Source of the DNA: Carallia brachiata
Taxonomy: Eukaryota; Streptophyta; Magnoliopsida; Malpighiales; Rhizophoraceae
Assembly: GCA_021464245.1 (NCBI GenBank)
Contig: JADCRB010000036.1
Span: 6,062,372-6,126,371, forward strand
Reading direction: 5' to 3'
Length of the DNA: 64,000 nucleotides
Below the pieces are notes generated by a model, which searched no databases, was not told the DNA's origin, and saw only the letters and a program-made list of their open reading frames with translations. Position 1 is the first letter of the stretch. Each line of letters begins with the position of its first letter. A program made the position numbers and the translations under genes. This document shows positions 23,498-33,979 of the stretch, piece by piece.

Positions 23498-25656
23498 CAG
23501 AATCTTCTCCTTTAATGTTCACCATGCTACAAATTAGGATATTCCTTTCATGTTTGCGTGGACCAAAAATACTTTTGATTGGGCTCCCAAAATTATTGTT
23601 ATTTTATTTGTCTTTTCATATGATATGATGACCTATGTTCTGTATCTTGATTACTTGTGGAACTGCTTAACTGATAAATTAATCTGTTTTGCATTAGACA
23701 GAAAGGGCTTTCCCTATAGAAAAATAATAACTGTAAGTACTACTCTTAACGTGCCGTTTCGTTTGTTTTTGATGGATATTGTGTTAGCGAAAGATCAAAA
23801 GACTACAAGGTGGTTGCCGTATCAAAAGCTCATTTTGGCACATCAGAAAAGAGCCGTACCGAAGTTTAACATACCAAGAGCACTGAGCCAAATACCCACG
23901 TCATGCATACCTGTATAGGAAAAAGGATTAGAGTTTGAGTGTGTAGGTAGGTATAGTGAGGTAAATGGATACGCTTAGTAAAGTAAGTAAAAGACACATA
24001 ATTTATCCAACAAGTTAAATCATTGCGTGTCCATTGTGTGTCTTCCGATGCATTAGCAACAATATTTTTTTTTTTTTAAGGATTAAGATTTTCTTAAGTT
24101 CGCTCTATAACTTGAGAGAAAAGCCCAATAAAATCTTGACCTTTCATTATGATTGAATGATAGAAATAGAGACACAAAAATTTTATTGATAAAATGATAT
24201 TGATGATTCCAATACACAAGTTAGTATCTTTTACTTCCACCTCCTTTTTTCCTTTAAAATTTACTTCGCATTCTTTTCTCTCTGTTTTTTCGTTTTCTTC
24301 TTGCCTTTTTTTGGGATTATATTCTTTTAGGTCATTAAGATTTTAAATTCTCAAAAAAAAAAAACTCATATAAGAAAAAAAAAAAAAAAAAAAGTGCTTA
24401 TCTCGCCCTCGTTATACACCTTTTATTTGTAAGTTATACATTTGAAACAAATACAGGCAAGCGAACCGAAAAAAACAAAAGCCACATCTTTATATACATC
24501 ATTCATTCGTAATAAATGGTCATGATTTCATCGTTTTCCTCTCGAGCCAGGGAGCTAATAGAGTGAGAAAATCTTTAATTGGCATTATGATTAAATTTTC
24601 CATTATTATTATTTTTTTGGTTTAATTTCCATTATTTTCCATTAAATTTTCCATGATTAAATTTTCCATTATCATGGTCGCTGCAAAATATAATCAGAGG
24701 TTTTTTTCTTTTGGTCCTAACAACAGGGCTTGATAGCATATGACTTGAAATTTAGTTTTGCTTTACCTATGGACACGTGTTATGGGTCAGGCTGTAAAGA
24801 GTTTAGGCCACAAAGATTACGAAGTTTATATCCGGCCCAACCTCGGTCTAGCTGATTTTCTGCCCATTCTAGTCCATTTCGATGGGAGATTCCAAGGAGT
24901 CGGATTTTGGCCCAACGTGACAAAGACTCCCAGTTCTTCAGTTTTGCTTACTCTTTGGTTCCGCACATCTTGCGCGATTCTGGAAACATGCTAGCCATCA
25001 GGAACCTCTATATGGAAGCACAGCATTTTTCTGCACGTTTCCGAGGCCTTCAATCAATCCGGCTTTAACGTAGAAGCATTTGAAGCAGGCAATTGCGAGA
25101 TGTTAATGGAAACTCTCGGCCTCCATCAGCAGTAGTTACTCCTTACCACTGAAGGAGAGATAGATTACGAAGGAACATGCATTTTTGAGCAAATTCGGGA
25201 TTTTGTGGGCCCCAGATGTGTGCTCATGTAAGACTCACAAGATCAACTCTTTTGGACATGCCCAAATTGGTGCATAATAGAAGTGCAAGAATGGAAAAAA
25301 CAACCCACATTCCTCTTTTTTGAACAAAGAAATTATGGCTGCTTCAACAGATAAAGAAGAGAAATTATAAGGACGTGGGTGAGAAGAGACAAATGGAGAA
25401 AGAAATTATTCAAAGCATGCATTCAGACAACCAAATAAGCCTTTATGGCAATGAGATAAACGCTTCAATGTTTATGATACAATTCTTAAGGCCTGCCCTT
25501 CAAAGAAAGGAACGATCAAGTTAATGGTGATCAGGGCTTGTAAAGATCCATCTTTGATGTCTCACACATTAGGTCTATCATTTTCATATTAAGATAACTA
25601 TCGTTTATTTCCGCAAGCATTGCACAAACGACAGCTCTGTGACACTGCTTGCATCA
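23498..25656. other. Upstream region of protease copy B, end of unit 2, and spacer to the E2 gene
   Basis: 23498-25137 is collinear with the region upstream of copy A. It includes A/T homopolymer runs at 24354-24364 and 24375-24393 and a short local repeat of TAAATTTTCCATTA near 24590-24675. From 25138 to 25656 the sequence is not matched in unit 1. The last part, about 25480-25656, resembles 30222-30373 and belongs to the second tandem duplication. No gene is supported. Confidence 0.6.
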
Positions 25657-28600
25657 TCATGCACCACTTGCATATAGACGCGTCCATTCCTTTGCTGTAA
25701 ATCCCAATTAACAAAAAGTGAAAATAAAACCACAGAAGGAAATAAAATTGGCTTGAGAATCTATTACTAGTGCAGACGAAATCATCTTTGCCATATCAAA
25801 TGGCAGCATCAATCATGGGGAAGCCTACATCTCATAGTAGTATTTAGGTTCATCTATTGCAACAATCCCACCAAAAATGAACTATACATCAAGGCATTAT
25901 ATTTTTTTATGTCACTAAAAATATGCAACAACCTCCCACCAAAGAAGAAAAAAGGAAGATCGAGAACAAGAAAGAATAACAAAAGATGCCACCCACGTGC
26001 ACCCCCAAAACAAAACTAATATCTTACCTACCTGCACAGCTACATGCTCAAAAGAAATCTGACACAAATGTAAGAACTGTGGCAGATAGGCAGGGTTTAA
26101 AACGCATTTTAGGACCTCTCCAAACAGCCCCGCATCCAACCATATGATATTGATGGTAACTAAAAAAAGGGAGGGGATTTCGAGCACCCTTCCTCTATCC
26201 TCGCATAACTGAATTGGCACAACAAACAAGCAACTTGCCAACTCACATGACCAACACATGAGAATGAGAAATAAGTGTCATCCATCAAATTTACTGCTTT
26301 CTTTTAAGGCACAGATGATGCGTCACTCCCAAGCACTACAATGAGACAACATCTGATCTAAATCCCCACACGGCCCCTTTTAAGATGTTGCTAAAATTGT
26401 TGCCTCATACTTAATAACAGAGGAAATGCCTTTCTGACAGCAATAGCTATTTGTTCCAAATTGCCCACAACAACAAACAACTGAAGGCAAGATGGAATAC
26501 ACGGACCTTCATTCCTTTTCAGGCAACCAGTACAAGATTTTTCTTCTAGGCCCCATTGAATAGAAAGAGATTATCAATCCAGTCAATGATGGGGTGAAAA
26601 AATAATTTGAAAGCTCTACTTAGGGACACTATTATCCCTTTAGTTAAATTTGTGAATGTTATTAGAAAAATATGTTGGCTAAAATCTAAATGAAAAAGAA
26701 CAGAAGAATGGCATTACCCGTTTCTACAGCTTCAGCTTCATTTGTTTTCCAGTGCTTGGCAATGTTCTCAGAAAGTGGATCATCAGGGTTTGGTGCACTC
26801 AAGAGAGCTTGGATGCTGACCAGTGAACCATTTACTATCATTATTATCATCACAATTTACTTTAAGCAACATAAAAAAATTTCCTACAATTAAATGTTCA
26901 GCATTGAAGGGATAGCCATGTTGAAATGGTAATGTTCTCCATTATGACAAAAGACCATTGTTTCTAGTCGCAAAAATGGCCTCTTTGTGAAAACGAAAGT
27001 AAGACAGCATATGTTTGACCCTCCCCTATACTTCACAGCATGAGAGCCTTGTGCACTAAGACTTCTTTTTTTTTTTTTTTAACATGTTCAATCATTCATC
27101 CGTCGGATATATAATATGTACCTAATGGGAATTGTTCGATGTTGAACTTTCATCCCTTAAGATTCAGGTTCTTAGTGAGAATTCTTGAAAAGAATAAACC
27201 AAATGCAGGCACAAATGAATAAACCTACTTTGACAAGCATGCATGAAGGAGTCAGGTCCAAGAAATGTTACCTTAGCAAAACTGTTCGGATTTGCAAAGC
27301 TGGACTCCACTTGTCTTTCAGAATGTCAAGGCATATCCTTCCAAGCTGCATGAAGTAATCCTCTACTCAGTTATAAGAAGCTTGATAGTTGAGGAAAAGG
27401 AGAATAAAAAGTAGGTATCACTTGCCTTGTCAATGTTAGGATGATAAATCTTAGTCAGGAACCGCACCTGTTAAGATGCAGTAAAAATCAGAACAGAGAT
27501 AAGGGTCAATGTCAAACTCAAATGCTGGAGTAAAAAATTAACCAAAAGGTCTAAAAAAAGAGAAATGGATTGCTTGGATCTGGCCTGCCTCACGACAACA
27601 TCATCCATATCAAGAACATTTGTTACGCTAGTTCTTGGTTTCATGAACTCGCGTATTACTTAAGTGACGCAACAAAAGCTTTTTCTATACTTCTATCAAC
27701 CACCAATTTTCCTACTTGATTTGATTCACCCACAGTTGGTTAGTAATAATTCGCTCCATCAAAGAAAAATCTACTTATATCTCAATTTGATTCCACTTTC
27801 CGAATCATTTCTCCTACACTGTACATTGGTGGTAATTTATGATGGAATGAATGACTGGAAAACAATCTGACAAAAACTTGTTAACTGAACTACTCATTTT
27901 GTAATATAGCATTCAACAGTAGACATGTAACAGCATATGTTATAAAGCTTAAGGTAGCTTTTTGATTACCTTAGGAGCAGCCATTGGATACTCTTCAGGC
28001 AGAAACAATTCCAACTTGAATACCCCACCTGAATATGAAAAAGAGGTATAAAATACCCTTCAGAAAATGATTTTTATAGCGTGAAGAATAAGTACTGACC
28101 GACTAGATGACATGTGTGTGAAAACAGTTAGACGAGCCTGTCCATAGTTCTTTGAGCTAGTTACATTGGAAATTATCACTAATTTAAAGTTCCATAGACG
28201 ACACAGAGTTAGTCAAAACCATGGCAACACCATTGGATTATCTTTATTTGATCACATATACGAGGCAGGGAAACGCTTCTCGACTAAAACTAAGTTTCAC
28301 ACATAACAAGAAGTCAAGAACAAAGAAGTAATTGTTCCAAGAACTTCAAGATAAAAAGGATAATCAACTAACCTTCATAAGGAGACTGAGTTGGACCGAG
28401 AATCATCACATTAAAGTATCGCATGTTGTCTTCCGATGGAGATGCACTAATTCCCGGAGCTGTAGCAAAAAATCACAAATAACATTTATAGAAAACAAAA
28501 ACTTTGCAAAAAAAAAAAAAAAAGGCTGGGATCAAAGATTTATCATATCTAAAATAGGCTAACCTGACCGACATTAGGAAGAAATTTCTTGTTTAAAACA

Positions 28601-28812
28601 TGCAATTCACTGGGCGCGAAGAAATTATTTTCACCTCACCCAAAATTAACAGTCATGTAATTTCGCAACATTTGATTCAAAAAATTTGCAAAATTATAAA
28701 AATTCTCCGACACATCAACGATCGATCTCCCAGTAAATTTTTCGAGTTCAGTAACAGGCATAAATCGCGTAAAATCAACAAGTTAAATAAAGATCATATT
28801 TATCAAACAGAT

Positions 28813-28863
<51 letters not shown>

Positions 28864-28941
28864 GTTCGCTGAGAAGGCGCTGGGTTTCCTAGCAGTGAAT
28901 AAAGTAAAAAAAAAAAGAAAGTCAGACACGCACAAACACAG

Positions 28942-28982
<41 letters not shown>

Positions 28983-29075
28983 ATTCATATAGAGATAGGA
29001 TCAAGAAGAAGAGAAGAGAAGGTAAAAAAAGAAGAAGACCTTTATGATTCTTCGAGGTAGGTTGCTGTTTGCCAT
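25657..29075 (-). CDS. UBC36: Ubiquitin-conjugating enzyme E2, Ubc13 / UBC35-UBC36 type, copy 1
   Basis: Eight minus-strand exons join to 153 residues: 29040-29075, 28861-28888, 28373-28459, 27970-28028, 27426-27467, 27272-27345, 26718-26815, 25657-25694. The protein starts [12 protein letters not shown] and ends YASGA, nearly the Arabidopsis UBC35/36 sequence as I remember it. The HPN motif is at 79-81 and the catalytic cysteine at Cys89 ([14 protein letters not shown]). With a UEV/Mms2 partner, this family builds Lys63-linked ubiquitin chains for DNA-damage tolerance, root-hair and iron responses. The intron after exon 5 uses a GC donor (AAG|GCAAGT). Intron 2 begins GTCTCTCTCT because a GA microsatellite touches the splice site. 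Symbol could equally be UBC35. Confidence 0.93.
28817..28859. repeat. (GA)n microsatellite abutting a splice donor
   Basis: About 21 uninterrupted GA dinucleotides on the plus strand, so (CT)n in the gene's direction. The run lies inside intron 2 of E2 copy 1 and directly follows the donor GT of exon 2. The equivalent place in copy 2 (about 33764-33782) has a shorter interrupted GA run. Confidence 0.95.
28945..28979. repeat. (AC)n microsatellite
   Basis: About 17 AC dinucleotides lie in intron 1 of E2 copy 1, 86 bp from the GA run. It is a plausible length-polymorphic marker. Confidence 0.95.
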
Positions 29076-30373
29076 TCTTTCTTGCTACGCAAAGTTGGAA
29101 AAAAGAACAAAAAACAAAGAACAACTTTACGATTCTTGTTCTTGATAGTTTCAATCTTTCGACAAGTACGATTTCAATTACAGAAACTGGGAGACAGGGA
29201 GACGATTGGATTTTCTTGATTAATTTCGGAGAGGATCGAGTTCTTGAGGAAGACAACTCGATTTTATTTATTTATAGAGTCTTTATTTCCTTTTTTTTTT
29301 ATTTTTTCGTTCAGGAGGATTCCCATTCCCCAAACGGGAAATTAAATAATAATAATATTGTACGGACGACAGGTCGGTCATATGAGATATCCCCGTCGAC
29401 CGACAAGTCGGATTTCCCGGGTAGCTAAGATTGGTATTTGTTTGATGGTCCCCCGTGAGCAGGCAGAGGGCTCGTCTCAACTTTCAAGACGGAATGGCGA
29501 CTGTAAAGAGAACGACTGTTTTTTATTTCTTTTTTTTTTTTTTTTTGTCTATAAGAAACTTTATTGAGCATTTGAAGAGAAAGTGAGATTTGATGAGATT
29601 TAAACTCCCCACCTACTGGTTGAGAAACAACCCCTCAACCAACCTCACCGTTTTTTATTTCTTATTTCTTTTTTTTTGCTCCCCTTTTAAGAAAAATTAA
29701 TTAATAAATAAAATCGATGATTTATTCCCTAAGTCAACTAGAATGATTTAATCCCAAAAAAAAAAAAAAATTCCCCAAAACCCCAGCCGGCCAACCCACA
29801 CCCTCCTTCCTCACCAAATGGTTTTTTGTTGCAATATTGTTATGTTGTTGGGAGACATAATGATAGTGGTATTTATCTTCTTTATTGATTAGCTTCCTTT
29901 CCTTTTGGCGGGCAGAAGGATACTTGACATTCATCAATCCAAGTTCTTCAACCAAAGTTCTACTTGACGCGCCACTAGATCAATTCTTTTCCTTCTTTTT
30001 TTTTTTTTTTTTTCCCAGAAAAAGTTTATACAAAAACTTTTCACCATCCTATTTCGTGATTTCTACGATTGTAATATAAAGTAGCATCCTTAGATGGACG
30101 TCTGATCATCGCTTTCCTTGTAAGCATATTCGGAATATTTAATCGGGATGAATATCATTACTCTATCAATAAATGAAAAAAGAGACTGGCCTTAAAAATG
30201 GTCATGAATTTGGCAGCTTCAGTGTTAGGATACAGTTCTTAAGGCAGACCCATCAAAGAAAGGTAAACGATCGAGTGGACCGGCTTGCAAAGATCCATCT
30301 TCGATGCTTTAATACATTTGACTTCAGCAAGAAGCATTCCACAAATGAAATCTTTGTGACACTGCTCCCTTCA
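29076..30373. other. Spacer between the two E2 copies
   Basis: 29076-29480 should contain the promoter and 5' leader of E2 copy 1. It includes a G/C-richer patch with two GTCGG blocks at about 29370-29420, and a similar GTCGG-rich patch lies upstream of copy 2 at about 35680-35760. A SINE with target duplication sits at 29532-29649. The rest has T runs at 29998-30014 and no supported gene. The last 150 bases match the 3' flank of copy 1. Confidence 0.5.
29532..29649 (-). mobile_element. tRNA-derived SINE with 14-bp target-site duplication
   Basis: The minus strand reads GGTGAGGTTGGTTGAGGGGT (A-box region), then GGGAGTTTAAATCTC (B-box-like), and ends ATAGACAAAAAAA (poly-A tail). The identical 14-mer GTTTTTTATTTCTT flanks it at 29518-29531 and 29650-29663. 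Head, tail and duplication together support retroposition by LINE machinery. Confidence 0.8.
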
Positions 30374-33300
30374 TCATGCATCACTTGCATATAGCCGCGT
30401 CCATTCCTTTGCTGTAAATTACAATAAACAACCAGTGAAGATATGACCGCAAAGAAAACCAAATTACTTTAAGAATCTATGTTGCTGAAATCATAATCAG
30501 CCATATCAAATTATAGCATCAACTGAAAGATACTATGCTACAAGCCTCCAACTTGCAAACATATTCATCATCTACTGGAAAGGGCTATACCCTTCGCACC
30601 TATACGCCAAAATTATGGAATGAACCTTCCCGAAAAGAAAATACCTAACATACACACACGCACTAATAACAAACACATACAGCTGTGAGCACTATAGCAA
30701 TTATTCACGACAGTAAAGATTTATTTTACAGCTCTAACAAGTCCCATATCCAACCCCCTAATAATGATCATATCGAAAAAAGAGAGGGGTCTGCATACCA
30801 GCCTGCTGTCCTTTGATGACGATAATCAGCCTAAGGGGCTGGCAACTTCCATGGCTGACCCATACGAGGATGACTTTGGACCAATCAATAAATAATGTAC
30901 CACTAGGTCAACCTACATATCACATGTGATCTAAATCCTCAACAAACCTTCTCTCTCTCTCTCTCTCCAAATTGTTACAGTTGTTGCTGTCTTTATGAAG
31001 AGAGGAAATGCCCTTTTGACCAAAATAGACATTTGGTTCACATTGGCTAAGCCAGCAACTCTAGTTAAAGCCAAAGTGGGAAAATAATTTATAGCTCCAC
31101 ATAAGGATAGTTGTTTCAATAAAAGGTGTATCAAAACCCTTCTGAAAACTAGTAAAAAACATCAGTAGCCAAGCATCTCTTTTTTCCTCGAGAAAGAAAG
31201 TAAACATTTCATGCGATTGGTCTCAAACAGTTCTTTAAGATACCTACATGGCTAATATCTCAATGGATATTAACACAACAATGGCATTACCTGTTCCAAC
31301 AGCTTCAGCTTCATTTGTTTTCCAGTGCTTTGCAATGTTCTCAGAAAGTGGATCGTCAGGGTTTGGCGCACTCAAGAGAGCTTGGATGCTGACCAGTGAA
31401 ACATTTGCTATCATTAGTATCAAGTTCATTTTTCTTCAGAAACATACAAGATATCCCAAACTAATGTATTCAGTAATTCATCCATTGGCTTTATGACAGA
31501 TAGGAAATAGGGATTATGTCCAAATTGAACTTTCATCCCTCAGAGGTCTCAGGTTAGTGGAGAAAATTTTGAAAAGATAAACAACACGAACACAAACGCA
31601 TAAATCTACTTTCAAATGCTTGTGATGTATCCGAGAAATGACACCTTAGCAAAACTGTTCGGATTTGAAGAGCTGGACTCCATTTGTCTTTCAGGATGTC
31701 GAGGCATATCCTTCCAAGCTACACAAAGCAATCCCGTAGTCATTAATGGGAAGTTTCATAACTTAGGGAAAGGAGAAATAATGACCAGGTATTACTTGCC
31801 TTGTCAATGTTAGGATGATAAATCTTAGTCAGGAAGCGAACCTATCAGATAAAGTAACGATCAAAACAGCAGAAAGCAGGGCCAAAACCAGCCTCCAATG
31901 TTGGAGTCGTCAACAAAATAACAAGAAGGGAGAAAAAGGTAAAAAGAAAGAAAGAATTGCTCAGGTCTGGCAAATATTCATATGTTACGCTAATTATTCA
32001 GATTATGCACTCCAATATAATTGAAGGAAAGATTTTTCTCTGCTTCTATCAAAAGGTTTATCTGCACGAATCTATCAGACACGTAGCAGAATAAGGTACA
32101 AAAGTTAACTATTAGGTTACCTTCGGAGGTGCCATTGGATACTCTTCGGGCAAAAACAATTCCAACTTGAATACCCCACCTGAATATGGAAAGGAAAATA
32201 ATCAAGATATATATCACCCCTCAAAAATTGAATTATATACCACATGAGATTAGGAATTAATGATTTGCTCCAAGATGAATTTAGATAATTACACAAGCCT
32301 GTCTACAGTTCTTTAACTTAGTTATTTCATACTATGTCCACAAATCACAAGGTAAAGAGTTTGAAAAACAGCAGGTGCATTCAATAAAACAATAAATGCT
32401 ATTAAATTTTTTCAGCACATGGATCTCTCTCCCTCAACTTGCATCATCCCTGGTTCTGCTGGGATGGACATATTACTTTCTAAGCACAGAATGACAGTCT
32501 CCTAAATTTGCTGACCAGATAGAATCCACGATTAAGACATATTGTGCCAATAGATCAAATGACACAAAAGGTAAGTAAACCAAACAGACTGATAATTTGT
32601 ATCCTACAAAACCCGGACACGAAAAAAAAAAATTCATAGCTTCAATCACAAGAATATCTGCCCACAGTAAACTTACACATAAACTAGCACTTAACAAGAC
32701 AGAATCTAATAATCCAGCTAAAACAAATGAATGATATAAAATAGAGACTACAATGACAAAAAAGCAAAAAATAAAAGCAGAAATATGTTGCATTGGCTTG
32801 TAAAATTTATAAATAACGAGCAATCGATTTCAGGAAAAAAAAAAAACACCCTAGCCTTTAGGATGGAATCAATATTGCTTCTGTGAAGCGAAAAATGAAA
32901 CCTTCAGCAACTCATTAGCATGTAAGTTCACACTGACTAGATCACTAAGTCTAAAGTTCCGTAAAGTAGATAGAGACTTGGCTTATGTGTAATACAAGTA
33001 CCACTATCGGATTTATGCCCATTTGATCGTTTATAAGCTAGCGGAACCCTCCTGAACTAATGCTAAGTTCCACATAGAAAGCCCATAATGAAGAGATAAT
33101 CGATCCAAGAATTTTAATGTAAATATGACAATCAGCTAACCTTCATAGGAGACTGAGTTGGACCAAGAATCATTACATTAAAGTACCGCATGTTGTCCTC
33201 GGCTGGAGAGGCACTAATTCCTGGGGCTGTACCAGAAAATCATATATAATAAATTATAGAATGTTAAAAAAGGTCGCACAAAGAGGCACACAACAATTTT

Positions 33301-33979
33301 ACAGGAAAAAATGAAGTGAAAAATTCTTAACACCAGGAAACAATTTTCAGCCTTTTGGATTAGAAAACGCGGACGCGCATTAAGAAATGTTTGCATCAGC
33401 CACAAACTCTTCTTTATGCAATTCCACAACATTTGCATGGAAAATGCCAAAATATAAAGGTCTCTCAAACACCAATCAGTCATCCGGCTATTATTTAGCA
33501 TAATTTCTTTTTTCATTGTTAATTGGCACCCACCGGATCTAGGACTCGAACTCGAGACCTTCAATCTATGAAACTTACCCAGTGTATCGGCATAACGAAT
33601 CGTTCTTATTTGATCAAATCAATAAAACGAATCCAAGTAATCATCAAGCACCATTCACAAAATTTCTATTTCTAACAAGAGAATTGCTAATACCCAGAAA
33701 TTGCTGAATATCAACGAGCTAAAATACGATAAAGAAAAACATGCATTGCTAGCGAAATCAAACACAGAGAGCGAGAGAGAGACCTGGTTCGCTGAGAAGA
33801 CGCTGTGTTTCCTAGTGAATAAGAAACCAGAAATTCAAGGTCAGGCGCATAATCACAGAAACACATATAAAGAGAGCAACTGCATGTTAAAAAAAAAAAA
33901 AAAAGGAAAATAAGAAGAAGATGAAGGAAAAAAAGAAGAAGACCTTTATGATTCTTCGAGGTAAATTGCTATTTGCCAT
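30374..33979 (-). pseudogene. Ubiquitin-conjugating enzyme E2, Ubc13 type, copy 2 (frameshift in exon 3)
   Basis: The same eight-exon structure as copy 1: 33944-33979, 33784-33811, 33141-33226, 32121-32179, 31800-31841, 31645-31718, 31291-31388, 30374-30411. Seven exons have the same lengths as in copy 1. Exon 3 is 86 nt instead of 87, because one base is missing in the codons for SPYEG near 33148. The frame is lost before the HPN motif and the active cysteine. Splice sites, including the GC donor after exon 5, remain good and the other exons encode near-identical protein, with Ala-to-Pro near residue 69 and Gly-to-Asp at residue 151. Decay would be very recent, or the base could be a sequencing error. 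If the base is real, no E2 activity is expected. Confidence 0.75.

Larger units (their letters stand above)
12545..25137. repeat. Tandem segmental duplication (units about 12545-17904 and 17905-25137)
   Basis: Unit 1 starts inside helicase exon 13 (TTAAGAGAGAGATTGTCCGC) and unit 2 starts at 17907 with TAAGAGAGAGATTGTCTGC. Order is the same in both: helicase 3' end, spacer, a 49-codon coding-like relic (14034 and 21230 ends), protease gene, protease promoter, then a block ending AGCAGTAGTTACTC (about 17880-17895 and 25129-25137). Unit 2 is longer because it has insertions near 18713-18910 and 19152-19998, and because unit 1 has lost the counterpart of about 20155-21080. The breakpoint inside a coding exon explains the orphan helicase tail. 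Confidence 0.85.

Noticed and set aside
28783..29256. Long open frame of 157 codons on the minus strand
   Set aside because: It runs through the GA and AC microsatellites (poly Ser-Leu and Cys-Val) inside E2 introns, so it is low-complexity and not a gene.
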